Below, piece by piece: positions 24,001 through 34,369 of a DNA stretch of 64,000 bases. The DNA is taken from positions 71,604,501 through 71,668,500 of the forward strand of contig CP142459.1 in the NCBI GenBank assembly GCA_038049695.1, in the 5' to 3' direction. Within the stretch, counting starts at the first letter, position 1; each line of letters starts with the position of its first letter. This stretch comes from Cinnamomum chago (taxonomy: Eukaryota; Streptophyta; Magnoliopsida; Laurales; Lauraceae). The notes beneath the pieces are model-generated. The model saw nothing but the letters and a program-made list of their open reading frames with translations. It was not told the origin of the DNA and ran no database searches. The position numbers and the translations under genes are program-made.

Positions 24001-27000
24001 TTTCATTAGAATATGAATACATTGACTGACTGCATGTCTTTATAAAGAACAAAGCAATATCATGTTGCAAAATGATGCCATAGGGACTGTTAAAAAATCC
24101 CATGGGTAAACCCTTAGTACAATATTTAAAAACCTTGAACTCTTAGAACAGTTAAGCATTCTGTAAGAAGAAAGAAGTTAGAAAGGGGATAAGAACGATG
24201 AAGAATGCCTGAAAGATTAGGTGAGCTCAAGGGAATTTCAGAGTTGTGTTTCCTTCTTGACATTGGTGGTTTAACAAATCTGCCAATAAAGGGGAAGATG
24301 AATAAACAATGCAGTACAAATCCTGAAACTGGTATAATCCCACTTGGTAGTGTTAAATTGGTGCTAAACAGAGAGACACTTGTTTTATTTACTGATGTGT
24401 CGCCATACTTCACCTTTGTAGATTAAGAGGGAGCAGAGGTGGATCCATTATCAAAGTAATTTCTTTTTAGGAATTGTGATTATAGTAATACTACTGAGCA
24501 ATGGCGTGTACTTCACTTTGATAGAAGTGAAATAGTTGGTTGAATTTGACTTCCCAGAAGCTATTTCAATGAGACTTCCTTCTTATGTGTCCAAGGTTGC
24601 ATCCTATAACGGGGACTTGAGTTTGACTCCTCGTCTTCTGAAAACAGTGCTTAAGCTTTTTCCCTACTCTGTGTTTTGGCCGCATTGCAGTACAGCCTTT
24701 TGTCCTCAGTTGCTCAACCCAGGTTTAAGCAGTCTAAGTTACCAAGAATAGATAACTGTCTCCTGCTCTGTCATGTTATCCCTACTTTCTCATCATTTGT
24801 TGGGACTTGGGGTGTTGTCATCATTGTCAGCATAATCTTAGCGTTATCCGATCATCCTGGGGTTGGCTATGCAATATATGCTTTACACTTTTGCCTTTGC
24901 TGGACCTAATTGGCACGACTGTGGTAGAACCCAGGTTGAATGAACTCAAGTCGCTTTTGCTGAATTTTTTATGTAAAGCCTGTATCCTTGACAATTCTTC
25001 TTGCGACATGAACTGGCTGCAGAAGGGAATTTCTTTGTTGAAAGGAATCTCAGTGTTTAAGAGTCGCCGTTGTCCTCATCATCATCATCATCAAAGCCTT
25101 GTCCCAACTATGTTGAGGACCTCAGTGTTTAAGAGTATATTATTTTAAATATATTTTCTTTGGGCCATTTGATGCTGGATCTTTTACGCCATTTCTTCTG
25201 TCTTTCCTCATTCCAAAATGAAATAATAATTAGTTAACATTTTCTAGCATTTAAAAAAAAAGCTTTACATATCTTGATGATTTTCTTTCTATCAAGGGGC
25301 AAACTTATCTAAGCCTTGTCCAGCCCAATAAGCTCACTTATAAAGATGCAGAATATGTTTTTTATGATGAAGTTTTCAGGGACAAAAGCAAACTAGATTT
25401 TTGTCTCTCTCAAACAAGTAAAAGATGTTCCTGCCTTTTCTATGCTCAGGACATGCTATTAATTGTCTTTTCCTTTTCAAATTTGATCACGATTACCATT
25501 ATCTGATTGATTTACTTGGTTTGAATGGAAGAGATTCTGTGTGTCTATACTGCTGCATGGGATTTAATACTTTTTTTTTTTTTTGTGAAGATGGGATTTA
25601 ATACTTGTTCTACTGAATAGAAAACTTTCAAATGATGCATTTTTTAAATCTTTTTTTTCCTTGATTGGTTGGCATGAGAAAAAAAATGGTCTTAAACATT
25701 ATTCTAATGAGCTCAAGTGTCTTACATCGCTTTTCCCTCATCTAATTATGTTGAGCTCATCTTTCACATCACTTGGTTTCTTGGTTTGAATGGAAGAGAT
25801 TCTGTGTGTCTATACTGCTGCATGGGATTTAATACTTTTTTTATTTTTTTGTGAAGATGGGATTTAATACTTGTTCTACTGAATAGAAAACTTTCAAATG
25901 ATGCATTTTTTTAATCTTTTTTTTCCTTGATTGGTTGGCATGAGAAAAAAAATGATCTTAAATATTATTCTAATGAGCTCAAGTGTCTTACATCGCTTTT
26001 CCCTCATCTAATTATGTTGAGCTCATCTTTCACATCACTTGGTTTCTTGGGAATTTATTGATAACTTCTGCACAACATTGTCTTGTTTCCTAGGCTATGG
26101 CCAGATGCAGTCAGCCCATCCCTTGCAGCACTTTCAATAATGATGGTTCAATATTTGCATATGCGGTATGTTCTTCCTCCATGTAGTTCAACTCCTGCCA
26201 TTAAATTTGTGTACTCTCGATATGAGGTGAATATTTTGTTATGTTAAACTGGTTTAGGGGCATTTGATACTTTCTTACTTAACTGGTTTAGGGGCATTTG
26301 ATACTTTCTTATGTTAAGTGGTTTAGAAGCATTTGCGTTTGATTTTTTTGTTTCGGTGAGTTATCTTTTTTTGTGTTTTATTGTACTCTATGCTGGAAGT
26401 AAAATGCTGCTGCAGCTACCAACTCTTTCCTGTTTTGTCCTTTTAGTAGTGTTCTTAAATTAAATTTTGTGTTGTGGGAAGTAGAAATATATAAAAAGGA
26501 GCATTTTCGGAATGAGTGATTTGTTTTAGAAAAAATTGAGAATAAATCTTTGCTGATCTTTGTTGCACAATATTTAGCAAAGTGGCACATATATAATTCT
26601 CTGGTATTAGATATCATTATTCTGGTTTTAAGTATTCTAATCTTCTTTATTCCCCCACCATAGAGTACTTTGGTACTGGGTTGCAATTTTTTTCCTTAAG
26701 AAATTGAAATATTCATATTTTTTTATAAAGTGGGGTGATGTCCTCTACTGACTACTTACTGGGCTGTAGATTTTAGTTTATTGACAATAGAGGTCTCGTA
26801 AAGTAGGTATTTTGCAACTCATATAAGTCAGCTTTTGATAGGTTTGTGCAAATTGGTTTGTTTAAATCCTATTTTATTGTTTGTATTTTTATCCTTATTC
26901 CTTACCAATATTTTCCACACAACATGCTTTACATTATTCATGATTTAAATGATGCTCCTTATAATGAAGATGCTTGACCTGAGACTTCTGTTGATGAACT

Positions 27001-27556
27001 TGTCAGGTGTGTTATGACTGGAGCAAAGGTGCAGAAAATCACAATCCGGCTTCAAAGCCTTCAATTTTCCTTCATACACCACAGGTCTGTTGTAGTATTT
27101 TTGGCTGATCTCGTTACTACTGGAGGCTAATCACTTAAGTTCCTATTCCACCAATGACATTTCTTGGTTCTCCTTCCACATCAGGCCACCCAGTAAAGAT
27201 GGTTGTGAAAAGCTTACGCCTCTGCTTAATTAATGCTCTTCCATCAGTTTTGCTTTTATTGAATGTGAAGTTCCGATTTTCAAATTGACTTACGCTACAA
27301 AAAAGTAATACTTCTCAATAAAGGAAAAAAGGAGTAGTGATTTTTCATTCTAACAAAAAAAATCTCAGACAGTTGCACAGAAATTACATTTTCTGCCAGG
27401 TTATTTGGGCTAAAAAAGTTGTGAATTGTTGATGCAAATATATAGTGTTTTCCTTTCATGGATGTTTTATAGCTGACAGGCTTGCATCTGTTCATTGATG
27501 AGCAGGAATCTGAGGTAAAAGGAAAGCCACGAATGGGAACTAGTGGCAGAAAGTGA
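19773..27556 (+). CDS. RAE1: RAE1 mRNA export factor, WD40 nucleoporin
   Basis: Eleven exons join in phase to a 348-aa protein, close to the length I recall for plant RAE1: 19773-19838, 19934-20020, 20132-20200, 20314-20507, 20628-20769, 21132-21212, 23346-23474, 23811-23888, 26094-26165, 27007-27084 and 27506-27556. WD40 repeats are recognisable: SLAFSPKGNFLVATSWDNQ, VFSGGCDKQVKMW, LLVTGSWDKTLRYWDTR and HTFATAGSDGAFNFWDKD. RAE1-diagnostic segments are also present, such as LPERCYALAVRYPLMVVGTA and GSIEGRVGVHH. The WDTR tetrapeptide is a possible DDB1-contact (DWD) motif. RAE1 docks with NUP98 at the nuclear pore in mRNA export and also acts in spindle assembly. Intron 6 (2.1 kb) and intron 8 (2.2 kb) are TE- and repeat-bearing. 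No frame defects are visible. Confidence 0.97.
25049..25136 (-). mobile_element. 56-bp RTE LINE 3' tail insertion with 16-bp TSD
   Basis: CTCAGTGTTTAAGAGT occurs at 25,049-25,064 and again at 25,121-25,136. Between them, read on the minus strand, lies the RTE 3' end: CATAGTTGGGACAAGGCTT followed by TGATGATGATGATGATGA. The same junction occurs at 5,000-5,040. Only the last few codons and the tail were copied, so this is an extreme 5' truncation. It lies in RAE1 intron 8. Confidence 0.9.
25516..26049. repeat. 265-bp tandem duplication in RAE1 intron 8
   Basis: The block starting TTGGTTTGAATGGAAGAG at 25,516 recurs from 25,781 with only a few differences, mainly in T-run lengths and one GGTC/GATC change. 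The two copies directly abut. Near-identity implies a recent tandem duplication, unless it is an assembly artefact. Confidence 0.9.
26246..26334. repeat. Short tandem repeat of about 34 bp
   Basis: The unit AACTGGTTTAGGGGCATTTG plus ATACTTTCTTA occurs twice, with a third diverged copy (GTGGTTTAGAAGCATTTG). It lies in RAE1 intron 9. Confidence 0.7.
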
Positions 27557-28573
27557 AGCTTCTACTAAAGAAAGGGGCAGAGGGCTCTCGTGTGTAAATG
27601 GGATGGTAGTTTCATAGTTCCATCTTTAGATTTGAGTGAGTTACTTTTGAGGATTGAGATGAAGTGATGTAGGTAGGTTGTAATATACAAACCTTGGGGT
27701 ATTTTTTTTTTTCATTTTTCAGACTCTTAGTGGCGGTTGCATTTGCTGTTTGTGATATTCCTTCTCTTTTTGAGGATGTCATGTCAGTTTTGTTACCATG
27801 TGAAATCACCTGAGTAGTAATCAAAGATATATTATCTTTTTGGAGCTGAAAGTTTTCCTTAATGCAACATTCAGTCGAAGTATAAGATGATTTTTCAAAA
27901 ATTTCTAGCTTTAATTCTCCAGATTACAGCTCTGTGGACTGTATTTTGGCTGAATGGCCATGGTCACCTGCAGATCTCTCTCTCTCTCTCTCTCTCTGAA
28001 AGACTGGCAGCAGTGCAATACCCGTTTGGCGCCCTCTTATATGGTCCATGACCAAAAAGTCAGACCATTAGAAGGATACTAACTATCCAAATTCAAACTG
28101 TTGGACTTTTATTTGCACTATTTTCTGTATCTAGTATCATCCCGCCACCCATTGATGACCACATTAGCTTAGGATCTGAGAAAGTAGTTCACACCTATCA
28201 ATCTCAAAGTCTCAGCCAAAAAGCTCGCACCTTTTTAACTCAAGTTTTGGTTCCTTGAGATGTTTAGTTCTAGTATTCTTCTGTTATATCTCTAGGCAAT
28301 TTGCATACCAGTTTATTAATGAAAAGACTTGGAAATATTATAGTTTGCAGCATACATGTTCCACAAAGAAAAGTAGTTTGAGTTCTTCATGTTCAAAATC
28401 AAACACCCATCTTCACAGCAACCTAATTAATGTCAACTCTACTACTATTTACACAGTTCGTTCAAGAAGCACATTCCCCAACCTTAAAATTTCCTTTCAC
28501 TGAACTCAAGAGATATACAAGGTTGATTATGAAGGAGTGGAACAGGAAAAGCCATGAACTCAAAACCAACACA
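27557..28573. other. RAE1 3' UTR and RAE1-EPF2 convergent spacer
   Basis: The RAE1 3' UTR probably extends into the AT-rich region near 27,700-27,850. A (CT)n run lies at about 27,976-27,997. The remainder would be the 3' flank of the minus-strand EPF2-like gene, which converges with RAE1. No other gene is seen. Confidence 0.5.
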
Positions 28574-29472
28574 TCAATTGGAAGGGACATGATAGTATCT
28601 CCCTTTGCACATGCATCTGTAAACAATGGGGCAGGATTCTGAAACGGAGCACTTGTAGCTCACCATCACCCTTTTGCATGGAAAACATGGCCCACATGCA
28701 TGCGAGCAGTCCGGCAAGGTCGAACCCGATGGGACTAGTTCCATTCCAAGCCCCCCCTGTAAATATAAGAACTATTACTAAAATCACTTCTTCTGCATTA
28801 AATTTTAGTAGTAAACTAGAGCTATATTACTATGTGAATTATTTTTTATATTAAGGTCTGGTTTGGGCTGCCAACCCAATATTGAGATATATATAAAAAT
28901 GGGACAGGCCCATTTCTTGGTTTTGAGACTTCCCCATGAAGCCAGGTCTAGTCTGATTGAGGCCCATTGGTGCCTTTCATGGTCTGGACTAGTTCATATA
29001 TATCAGATTCAGTAAATTAATGTCTCAGGCTTGCTTCATCCAAACACTTTCCTGACAATGCTCATTACCATTTCTATTTGGGAATTGAGATGGGAGAAAA
29101 ACTCATTCTCCTCCAAATGGTGGATGGGATTATTTGCAGATCCCCTGATCTGTGGATCGGCAACTTTCCAAAATGGGCCAAAAGCCTACTTCCCCGAGAA
29201 GTAAAACACAAACCTTGGGTGTGGCAGGAGTCCTATCCCCATTGAAGCCGAGTGTACCACTCAAGTCATCCCCCTGTATATCTAGAAAAATAAATAAATA
29301 AGTAAGAGCAGATTAGGAAAAAGAGAATGAGAGAGAAATAAAAGAAGGTGAAGCCTAGCTTACCGGGCTTTGATAGGAGACGTTTAGTTTTACCAACAGT
29401 TAACACTGACAAAAAAATTACAGCAAAGAGGATCACATGGGCTCTAATGCTGGGGAAGATGAACTTCTTCAT
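28574..29472 (-). CDS. EPF2: EPF2-like secreted cysteine-rich peptide (stomatal patterning)
   Basis: Three minus-strand exons (29364-29472, 29214-29281, 28574-28756) join in phase into a 119-aa precursor. Residues 1-27 form a hydrophobic signal peptide (VILFAVIFLSVLTVG). The C-terminus holds eight cysteines (76, 80, 83, 86, 95, 101, 107, 109) in the order LPDCSHACGPCFPCKRVMVS, then SCPIVYRCMCKGRYYHVPSN, which is diagnostic of EPF1/EPF2 and closest to EPF2. In the family, such peptides are secreted from early stomatal-lineage cells and bind ERECTA-family receptors with TMM to restrain asymmetric entry divisions. Exon 3 is certain by motif. The middle exon is inferred: its splice sites and phase (1 to 0) fit, but its sequence is unconserved and could be repeat-derived. 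The C-terminal frame is masked because exon 3 also has a longer open frame in another phase. Confidence 0.85.
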
Positions 29473-29589
29473 GTTAGTTAAACAGCAAACGACCCAAGTC
29501 TTAGTAATTTCAAGACAATAATATCAGAAGGGAAAACAAGAAAGAGAAAGCCCAAGGATATGATTGAAGGTGTGAGGTGGTGAACAAGC

Positions 29590-29605
29590 TACATATATAT
29601 ATAAT
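29590..29605 (-). promoter_or_regulatory. Candidate TATA region of the EPF2-like gene
   Basis: On the minus strand, ATTATATATATATGTAG lies about 120 bp upstream of the ATG, a suitable distance for a short leader. It is simple-repeat-like, so the assignment is tentative. Confidence 0.35.
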
Positions 29606-29609
29606 GAGA

Positions 29610-30640
29610 TTTGAAAGGGAGGGATGGGAGATTTAAATAAATGAAGGGCAGAGATGAATGGTACACATCACATGATCCACGTCGAGTGCTTGATAGATTC
29701 ACATGACTTCTTGTGTGACCCTAGTACATAGATAAAAGAGGAAAGGAAGAAAAAGTAAAAAGGGATAGACAAATAGATGGGAATTTCCACATACATACAT
29801 CTTGTTGGTTGGTGTGTTATAAATGGATAGGGTGGTTGGTGTGAGGGGGATTCACGTGCAGCAACATTTGTATTTATTTGGAGGAAGAAGGATGAGATGC
29901 TGAATTTAAAGGGTCTGTCACAAGCCCGAGGATGTAAGAGTTTGTAGCCTTTGGGAGAGAATGAAGTGCTGGATGCATTGATGTCCTTAGTTATTGTAGT
30001 TGGGCTTCTTTGCTCAGTTTCTTTCTCCCCCATGTTGACCTTGCACGAGTGTTCTCCCCTTTACTGCTAATCTATTAATGGTGAGGGGTTTAGACCCTTT
30101 TTTTTTTTTTTTTACTTTGAAGGAAGAGAAAGTTTACCAATAAAGTTAAGTGGCAAGCATATGCAAACTATTCTTCTTTGTGTTCTATGATCAGGGTGTC
30201 CATCCTAGCCCTCGAATCATGAGGAGTGAACACTGGGGTTGTTGCTGTTGTGGTGTTAAATAGTGTCCATGTTAGCCCTGTGGTTATGTAAAGTGAACTA
30301 GATGGGATTGATCTCTATTAGTCTATCTACCATCTCAACAATATTAGGTGCTTGATTCTATTCAGACACGATTCATTTTTGTGTTTGTAGCTGTCAATTT
30401 ATTTTTGGTCAAAGCTTCATCACTCACCAAAATCTATTAGAGATATCAAAGCCTACTAAATAAATAAAAGAAAAAGAAAATACATTTCCTCATTAGAACT
30501 ATGTCAAAAGGCACACTAAAACCCCAACAATTGACAGTTTGACCCCTCTCCTAGTTTGACAGTGACAGTGATTGAATATCAGACACTATTTGGACTAAGC
30601 CAACGTATAGAATGCCTTTGCAAAACCATCAGACTGCCCA
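29610..30640. other. Spacer upstream of the EPF2-like gene, no gene recognised
   Basis: A 121-codon minus-strand open frame (29,668-30,033) has no recognisable domain and lies in what should be the EPF2-like promoter. I do not call it a gene. Poly-T and AT-rich sequence fills the rest. Confidence 0.45.
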
Positions 30641-30643
30641 ATC

Positions 30644-30800
30644 TATAGCCTAGCTTGATGGTTTTAAACCTTTGGTTGGAGTAATCATGAGTTCATGGGT
30701 TCCAGATGTGGCCCGGTCTGCCTCTGCCCCTTCATTTAAACCCTTCGCCATCATACTTGAATGAATAATATGCACCCAGCAGGGTGGGACCTAAGTACAA
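30644..30800 (+). mobile_element. Possible tRNA-derived SINE-like remnant
   Basis: TAGCCTAGCTTGATGGTTTT resembles an A box and GGGTTCCAGATG, about 45 bp later, resembles a B box, in correct order and spacing for a tRNA-derived head. The body then runs to the G homopolymer at 30,805. No A-rich tail or target duplication is visible, so this is tentative. Confidence 0.3.
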
Positions 30801-30804
30801 CCAT

Positions 30805-30840
<36 letters not shown>
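30805..30840. repeat. 36-base guanine homopolymer
   Basis: Thirty-six consecutive G residues lie between CCAT and TTGCACTC. Pure G runs of this length are very rare in plant DNA. Confidence 0.95.
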
Positions 30841-30842
<2 letters not shown>

Positions 30843-30873
30843 GCACTCGGTGGACCTTGTCCGCCTTTAAAAC

Positions 30874-31380
30874 CAACCATAAGGGAAACTGTCAAATAAG
30901 GCATTAAGTTGTTGCGTTATTGCAAAAAAGGACATAAGTTTCAAAAGTTTTCAACTTAATTAGTCCCTAAGCTTTCTAGGAAGTTTTCAAAGAACTCCCA
31001 TCTATTTAAAGTTATTTTAGGCAACTTTTTCTCTCAATTTTTTAAAATACCTAAATTACCCTTCATTGAAATAAAACATTTCTTCACCTCCTCTATGTTC
31101 TCCTCATTTCCTTCACCGGCTTTCTTACTGTAATCAATGACAATCGGCTACATGTAGTGGCTGTCGGAACCGTGCCATGACTTTAAATGAAAGGTAATTT
31201 AGGTATTTTAAAAAAATTAAGAGAAAATGTCGCTAAAAAATACATTTAAAGGGTCAGATGTCTTTAATTAAAAACTAAATGGAAAACTTAGGGACTAATT
31301 TGATTTTTTTTTAAAATTTGTGTCCTTTTTTGAAATAAGGTAAAAACTTAAGGCCTTATTTGAAATTCCCCAAACCATAA
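30874..31380. mobile_element. 489-bp MULE-type MITE with 9-bp TSD
   Basis: The element spans 30,883-31,371. Its ends, GGGAAACTGTCAAATAAGGC and (reverse strand) GGGGAATTTCAAATAAGGCC, continue as inverted repeats for about 190 bp, including TTAGTCCCTAAG and AAAATACCTAAATTACC blocks. Flanks CAACCATAA (30,874-30,882) and AAACCATAA (31,372-31,380) agree at 8 of 9 positions, matching the 9-bp duplication of Mutator-like transposition. It is non-coding. Confidence 0.85.
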
Positions 31381-31399
31381 TGAAAATTATTACCTTGCT

Positions 31400-32010
31400 T
31401 TGAAATTCACGTAAAAATCTAGCGTTTGCTCCCAAAACCCACATGAAAACTCTAGGTTTGTTCCCAAAATCTAATTTCCTGTTTGGTTCTACACTCAAAC
31501 GAAAAATCCTAAGTCCACCATTGTATGCATCCGAGTGGGCCAAAAAAAAGAGGGCTCCAAGAAATTGGAGTGTGCTTTCGAGATAGGGCAAATGTCTTTT
31601 GAGTTTCTAGGACAGAAAAAGTTTGGATTTTAATGCTAGCGCTTAAATTTTCCAAAAGGTTTTCAATTAAGGTCATCTAGCTAAACATCTCTGCCGCCTG
31701 TGACATCTATCTTTTTTTTTTTTAAATCCCAAAATAGCATTTAGGACATTTAAAAAAAAAATTTGAAGATCGTTCCTTTCGAAACAAATCCCTAACTCCC
31801 CGGCTGCAGTTTCATTTCCTCCATCCTACATTTCTTCTTCACTCCTCTCCCTTCTTCTTCCTCACTTTAATAGGTGAACAGCTAGGTGTAGTACCCCTTG
31901 AGCTGAAATAGTAGGCCTAATGGAAAATCTCAGGGCTCATCCTGGGGGGCTCCAACTCATTGATTCACGCTTTTGTTGTAAGGCTCCACTATGCTCAGCC
32001 ACAATGTACA
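31400..32010. other. Spacer, no gene recognised
   Basis: AT-rich sequence with poly-T runs and only short ORFs without recognisable domains. Confidence 0.5.
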
Positions 32011-32231
32011 TTAGAGCATCTTCAATTGAGATGTCAAATTCCATTTGAAGGCTTATTATATGGCAGTTTGAAGATTTGAAATTTGGGACGTAATAAAGTA
32101 ATTCAAATTAATGTCCAATGGCAAATGTCACATCAGATTTGACATTTCGGGTAGAGAGTCCACTTATGTTTTTTTTTTTTTTTCCCTTGCCACTGCAGTG
32201 GCATTTTACATAAACATTAGAGATGCTCTTA
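32011..32231. mobile_element. Tourist-like (PIF/Harbinger) MITE with TTA TSD
   Basis: A 215-bp element (32,014-32,228) begins GAGCATCTTCAATTGAGATG and ends with the inverted counterpart GAGCATCTCTAATG. TTA flanks both sides (32,011-32,013 and 32,229-32,231). The TTA duplication and GAGCATCT ends fit the Tourist/PIF-Harbinger group. It is non-coding. Confidence 0.75.
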
Positions 32232-32239
32232 GCATGTGC

Positions 32240-33320
32240 TCTGCCATTGTATTTTGCTCATCCATTATTCCCCAGCCGGCCTTCTCGTTTTAGGTGAAAA
32301 TGAAATGCCGTTGCTATTACTACTGGGCTGTGTCGTGATTCTCGATTCCAATTTTTCTCATTTCATCTCAACAATTTTTGGGGCATCTTCTTGTATTTGT
32401 TGTGTTGTGGATGGGAGGCTGGAATTTTTATAAGACTTGGTGTCGTTTTCAATTATATATCTTCAATCAATATTATATCACCTTTGAAGATTTGGATTGT
32501 TTGTGTTTGTCGCTTCATTTGAATTTTTAAAGTCTCTCAAATTAGGAAAGTATTTGCGTCACCTTTGAACAGTGGTGGACCTAGGTGTTACCATGCAGTC
32601 GCACCTGCGTGATTCCAAAAATTTCTTAAATAATGCCTTAAAAATCTTATTTTATTATTTAACTTCTTAAACTGTCAATTGCTCACACCAACCAAACTAA
32701 AATCCTGAATCCGTCATTGCCTTTGAGTGTCTTCACTCGCTCTTCCTATGAGTTGAGGGGAGGATAACTTAACATAAAAGCTCAATTAACACAACCACAC
32801 CCTCCCCCCACCCCCTTAATCTTGAGAATATATATAATTAGCAAAATGACTAATGCGTAAGATATTTCATAAGATTGTATTAATGACATTGCCAGCCATA
32901 TGCTTATGGTAGGTCTATCTCCTATTAGAGTAAAAAATGGTTGATATTATTTTGAGTGATTTGAGTTTTCAACATGCAAATCTGACCCTGGAGTTTCACT
33001 CCATGCTTGAGAGAAATTGAGAGGTCCTGGACTGAGAAGTATTTCCATACCAAGCCCCTTATAACAACTGCAAAAGTGCATGTTAGGTATTGTATCTAGC
33101 CAAAATATTTAAATTTTGGTTGTTGTAAGATAAATGTCAGGTGTAAGGGTAGTTGTATGCTCAAAATCCCTTATATTACTCACTGCATTTAAAAAATGAG
33201 AGAGAAATATCCGTGCTTTTTGTTACTTGAGTTTTGCATGTTCATAATCTTTCTCTTGACACTGTGTCACCTCACACTCGTGATTGTACTGTTGAACTCG
33301 GGTAACAAAAAGCACTATAT
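32240..33320. other. Spacer, no gene recognised
   Basis: No ORF with recognisable domains was found. The sequence is AT-rich, and the MITE cluster begins at its right end. Confidence 0.5.
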
Positions 33321-33324
33321 ATAT

Positions 33325-33900
33325 ATATATATGGAAGATGCTCCTATGAGAGATGCTTTTACCTTACTATGAGATATAAGGTGGGAGCCCTCACATCTTA
33401 AATGTGAGGGTCCCCACCTTCGTCTCTCACAAGAGCACCTCCCAATATATATATATATATGGAAAGTTTCAAGTGCATCCATCCCTCACCATAGGATGAG
33501 GGATGCTTCTATAAATGGGGGTTTCAAGTACAAAAGGCGGATTTCAAGTACATATAGTGTACTTGAAATCCTCCATTTATGGAAGCATCCCTCACCCTAT
33601 GGTGAGAGATGGATGCACATGAACATTCCCCATATATATCCATTTATGGAAGCATCCCTCACCCTATGGTGATGGATGAATACATATGAACATTCCCCTA
33701 TATATATGAGAAATGTTTAAGTGCATCCATCCCTCACCTTATGGTGAGGGATGCTTCCCTTTTTTACACATGAATCCCCTTTTTGTACTTTACCCTATGT
33801 ACTTGAAATCTCCCTTTTGTACTTGAAATCCCTTATTTATGGAAGCATCCCTCACACTATGGTGAGGGATGAATGCACTTGAGCATTCCTCTATATATAT
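33325..33900. mobile_element. Cluster of foldback MITEs embedded in TA repeats
   Basis: Three hairpin elements lie head to tail, separated by (TA)n. The first (about 33,336-33,442) has ends GGAAGATGCTCCTATGAGAG and GGGAGGTGCTCTTGTGAGAG. The second (about 33,463-33,635) and third (about 33,712-33,890) share arms around CAAGTGCATCCATCCCTCAC and its inverted copy. A stray half-arm lies at about 33,640-33,705. All are short and non-coding, and all abut ATATAT, suggesting preference for or duplication of TA-rich targets. Confidence 0.75.
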
Positions 33901-34331
33901 AACACTGCTCTTAAACTGAACATTTATCTAAGAACATTCAAAATTTAAGTATTTTTTGTAGAGTTATTTTTACAATAGCAGTGCGATATCACATGGCCCT
34001 AGTTTTATCCCTAGGTGCATAGGTATCATTGTAACCCTCCCATCAATAGTTTTAAATTTTTCATAGGTAGAATTATCTGGTCACTTGACATATATTGAAT
34101 CTTGGCCTGTATCAAAAGTGTGTATTTTAAGCATAGAATGGTGCATCTATGACTTTCTCTTATGACCGAATCAACCATTTGACATCAATTTTTGAACACT
34201 GCTATGAATTGTTAGCCAGTCTGTGTCATTTCTAAGCATGGGTACGTAACACCCTGCCATTTTTCACATTCTACGCTTTGACTTGACCACATTATCTATA
34301 ATTATAACAAAGAGAAACGTCCATGAGACAT

Positions 34332-34364
<33 letters not shown>
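34332..34364. repeat. (TA)n microsatellite
   Basis: About 16 uninterrupted TA units within AT-rich spacer. Confidence 0.9.
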
Positions 34365-34367
<3 letters not shown>

Positions 34368-34369
34368 GG

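Noticed and set aside
24126-24413. A 95-codon minus-strand frame in RAE1 intron 8
   Set aside because: No recognisable domain, no neighbouring exons and an opposing plus-strand frame of similar size; chance is the simplest reading.
29668-30033. A 121-codon minus-strand frame upstream of the EPF2-like gene
   Set aside because: Low complexity, no motif, and located where the EPF2-like promoter should be.
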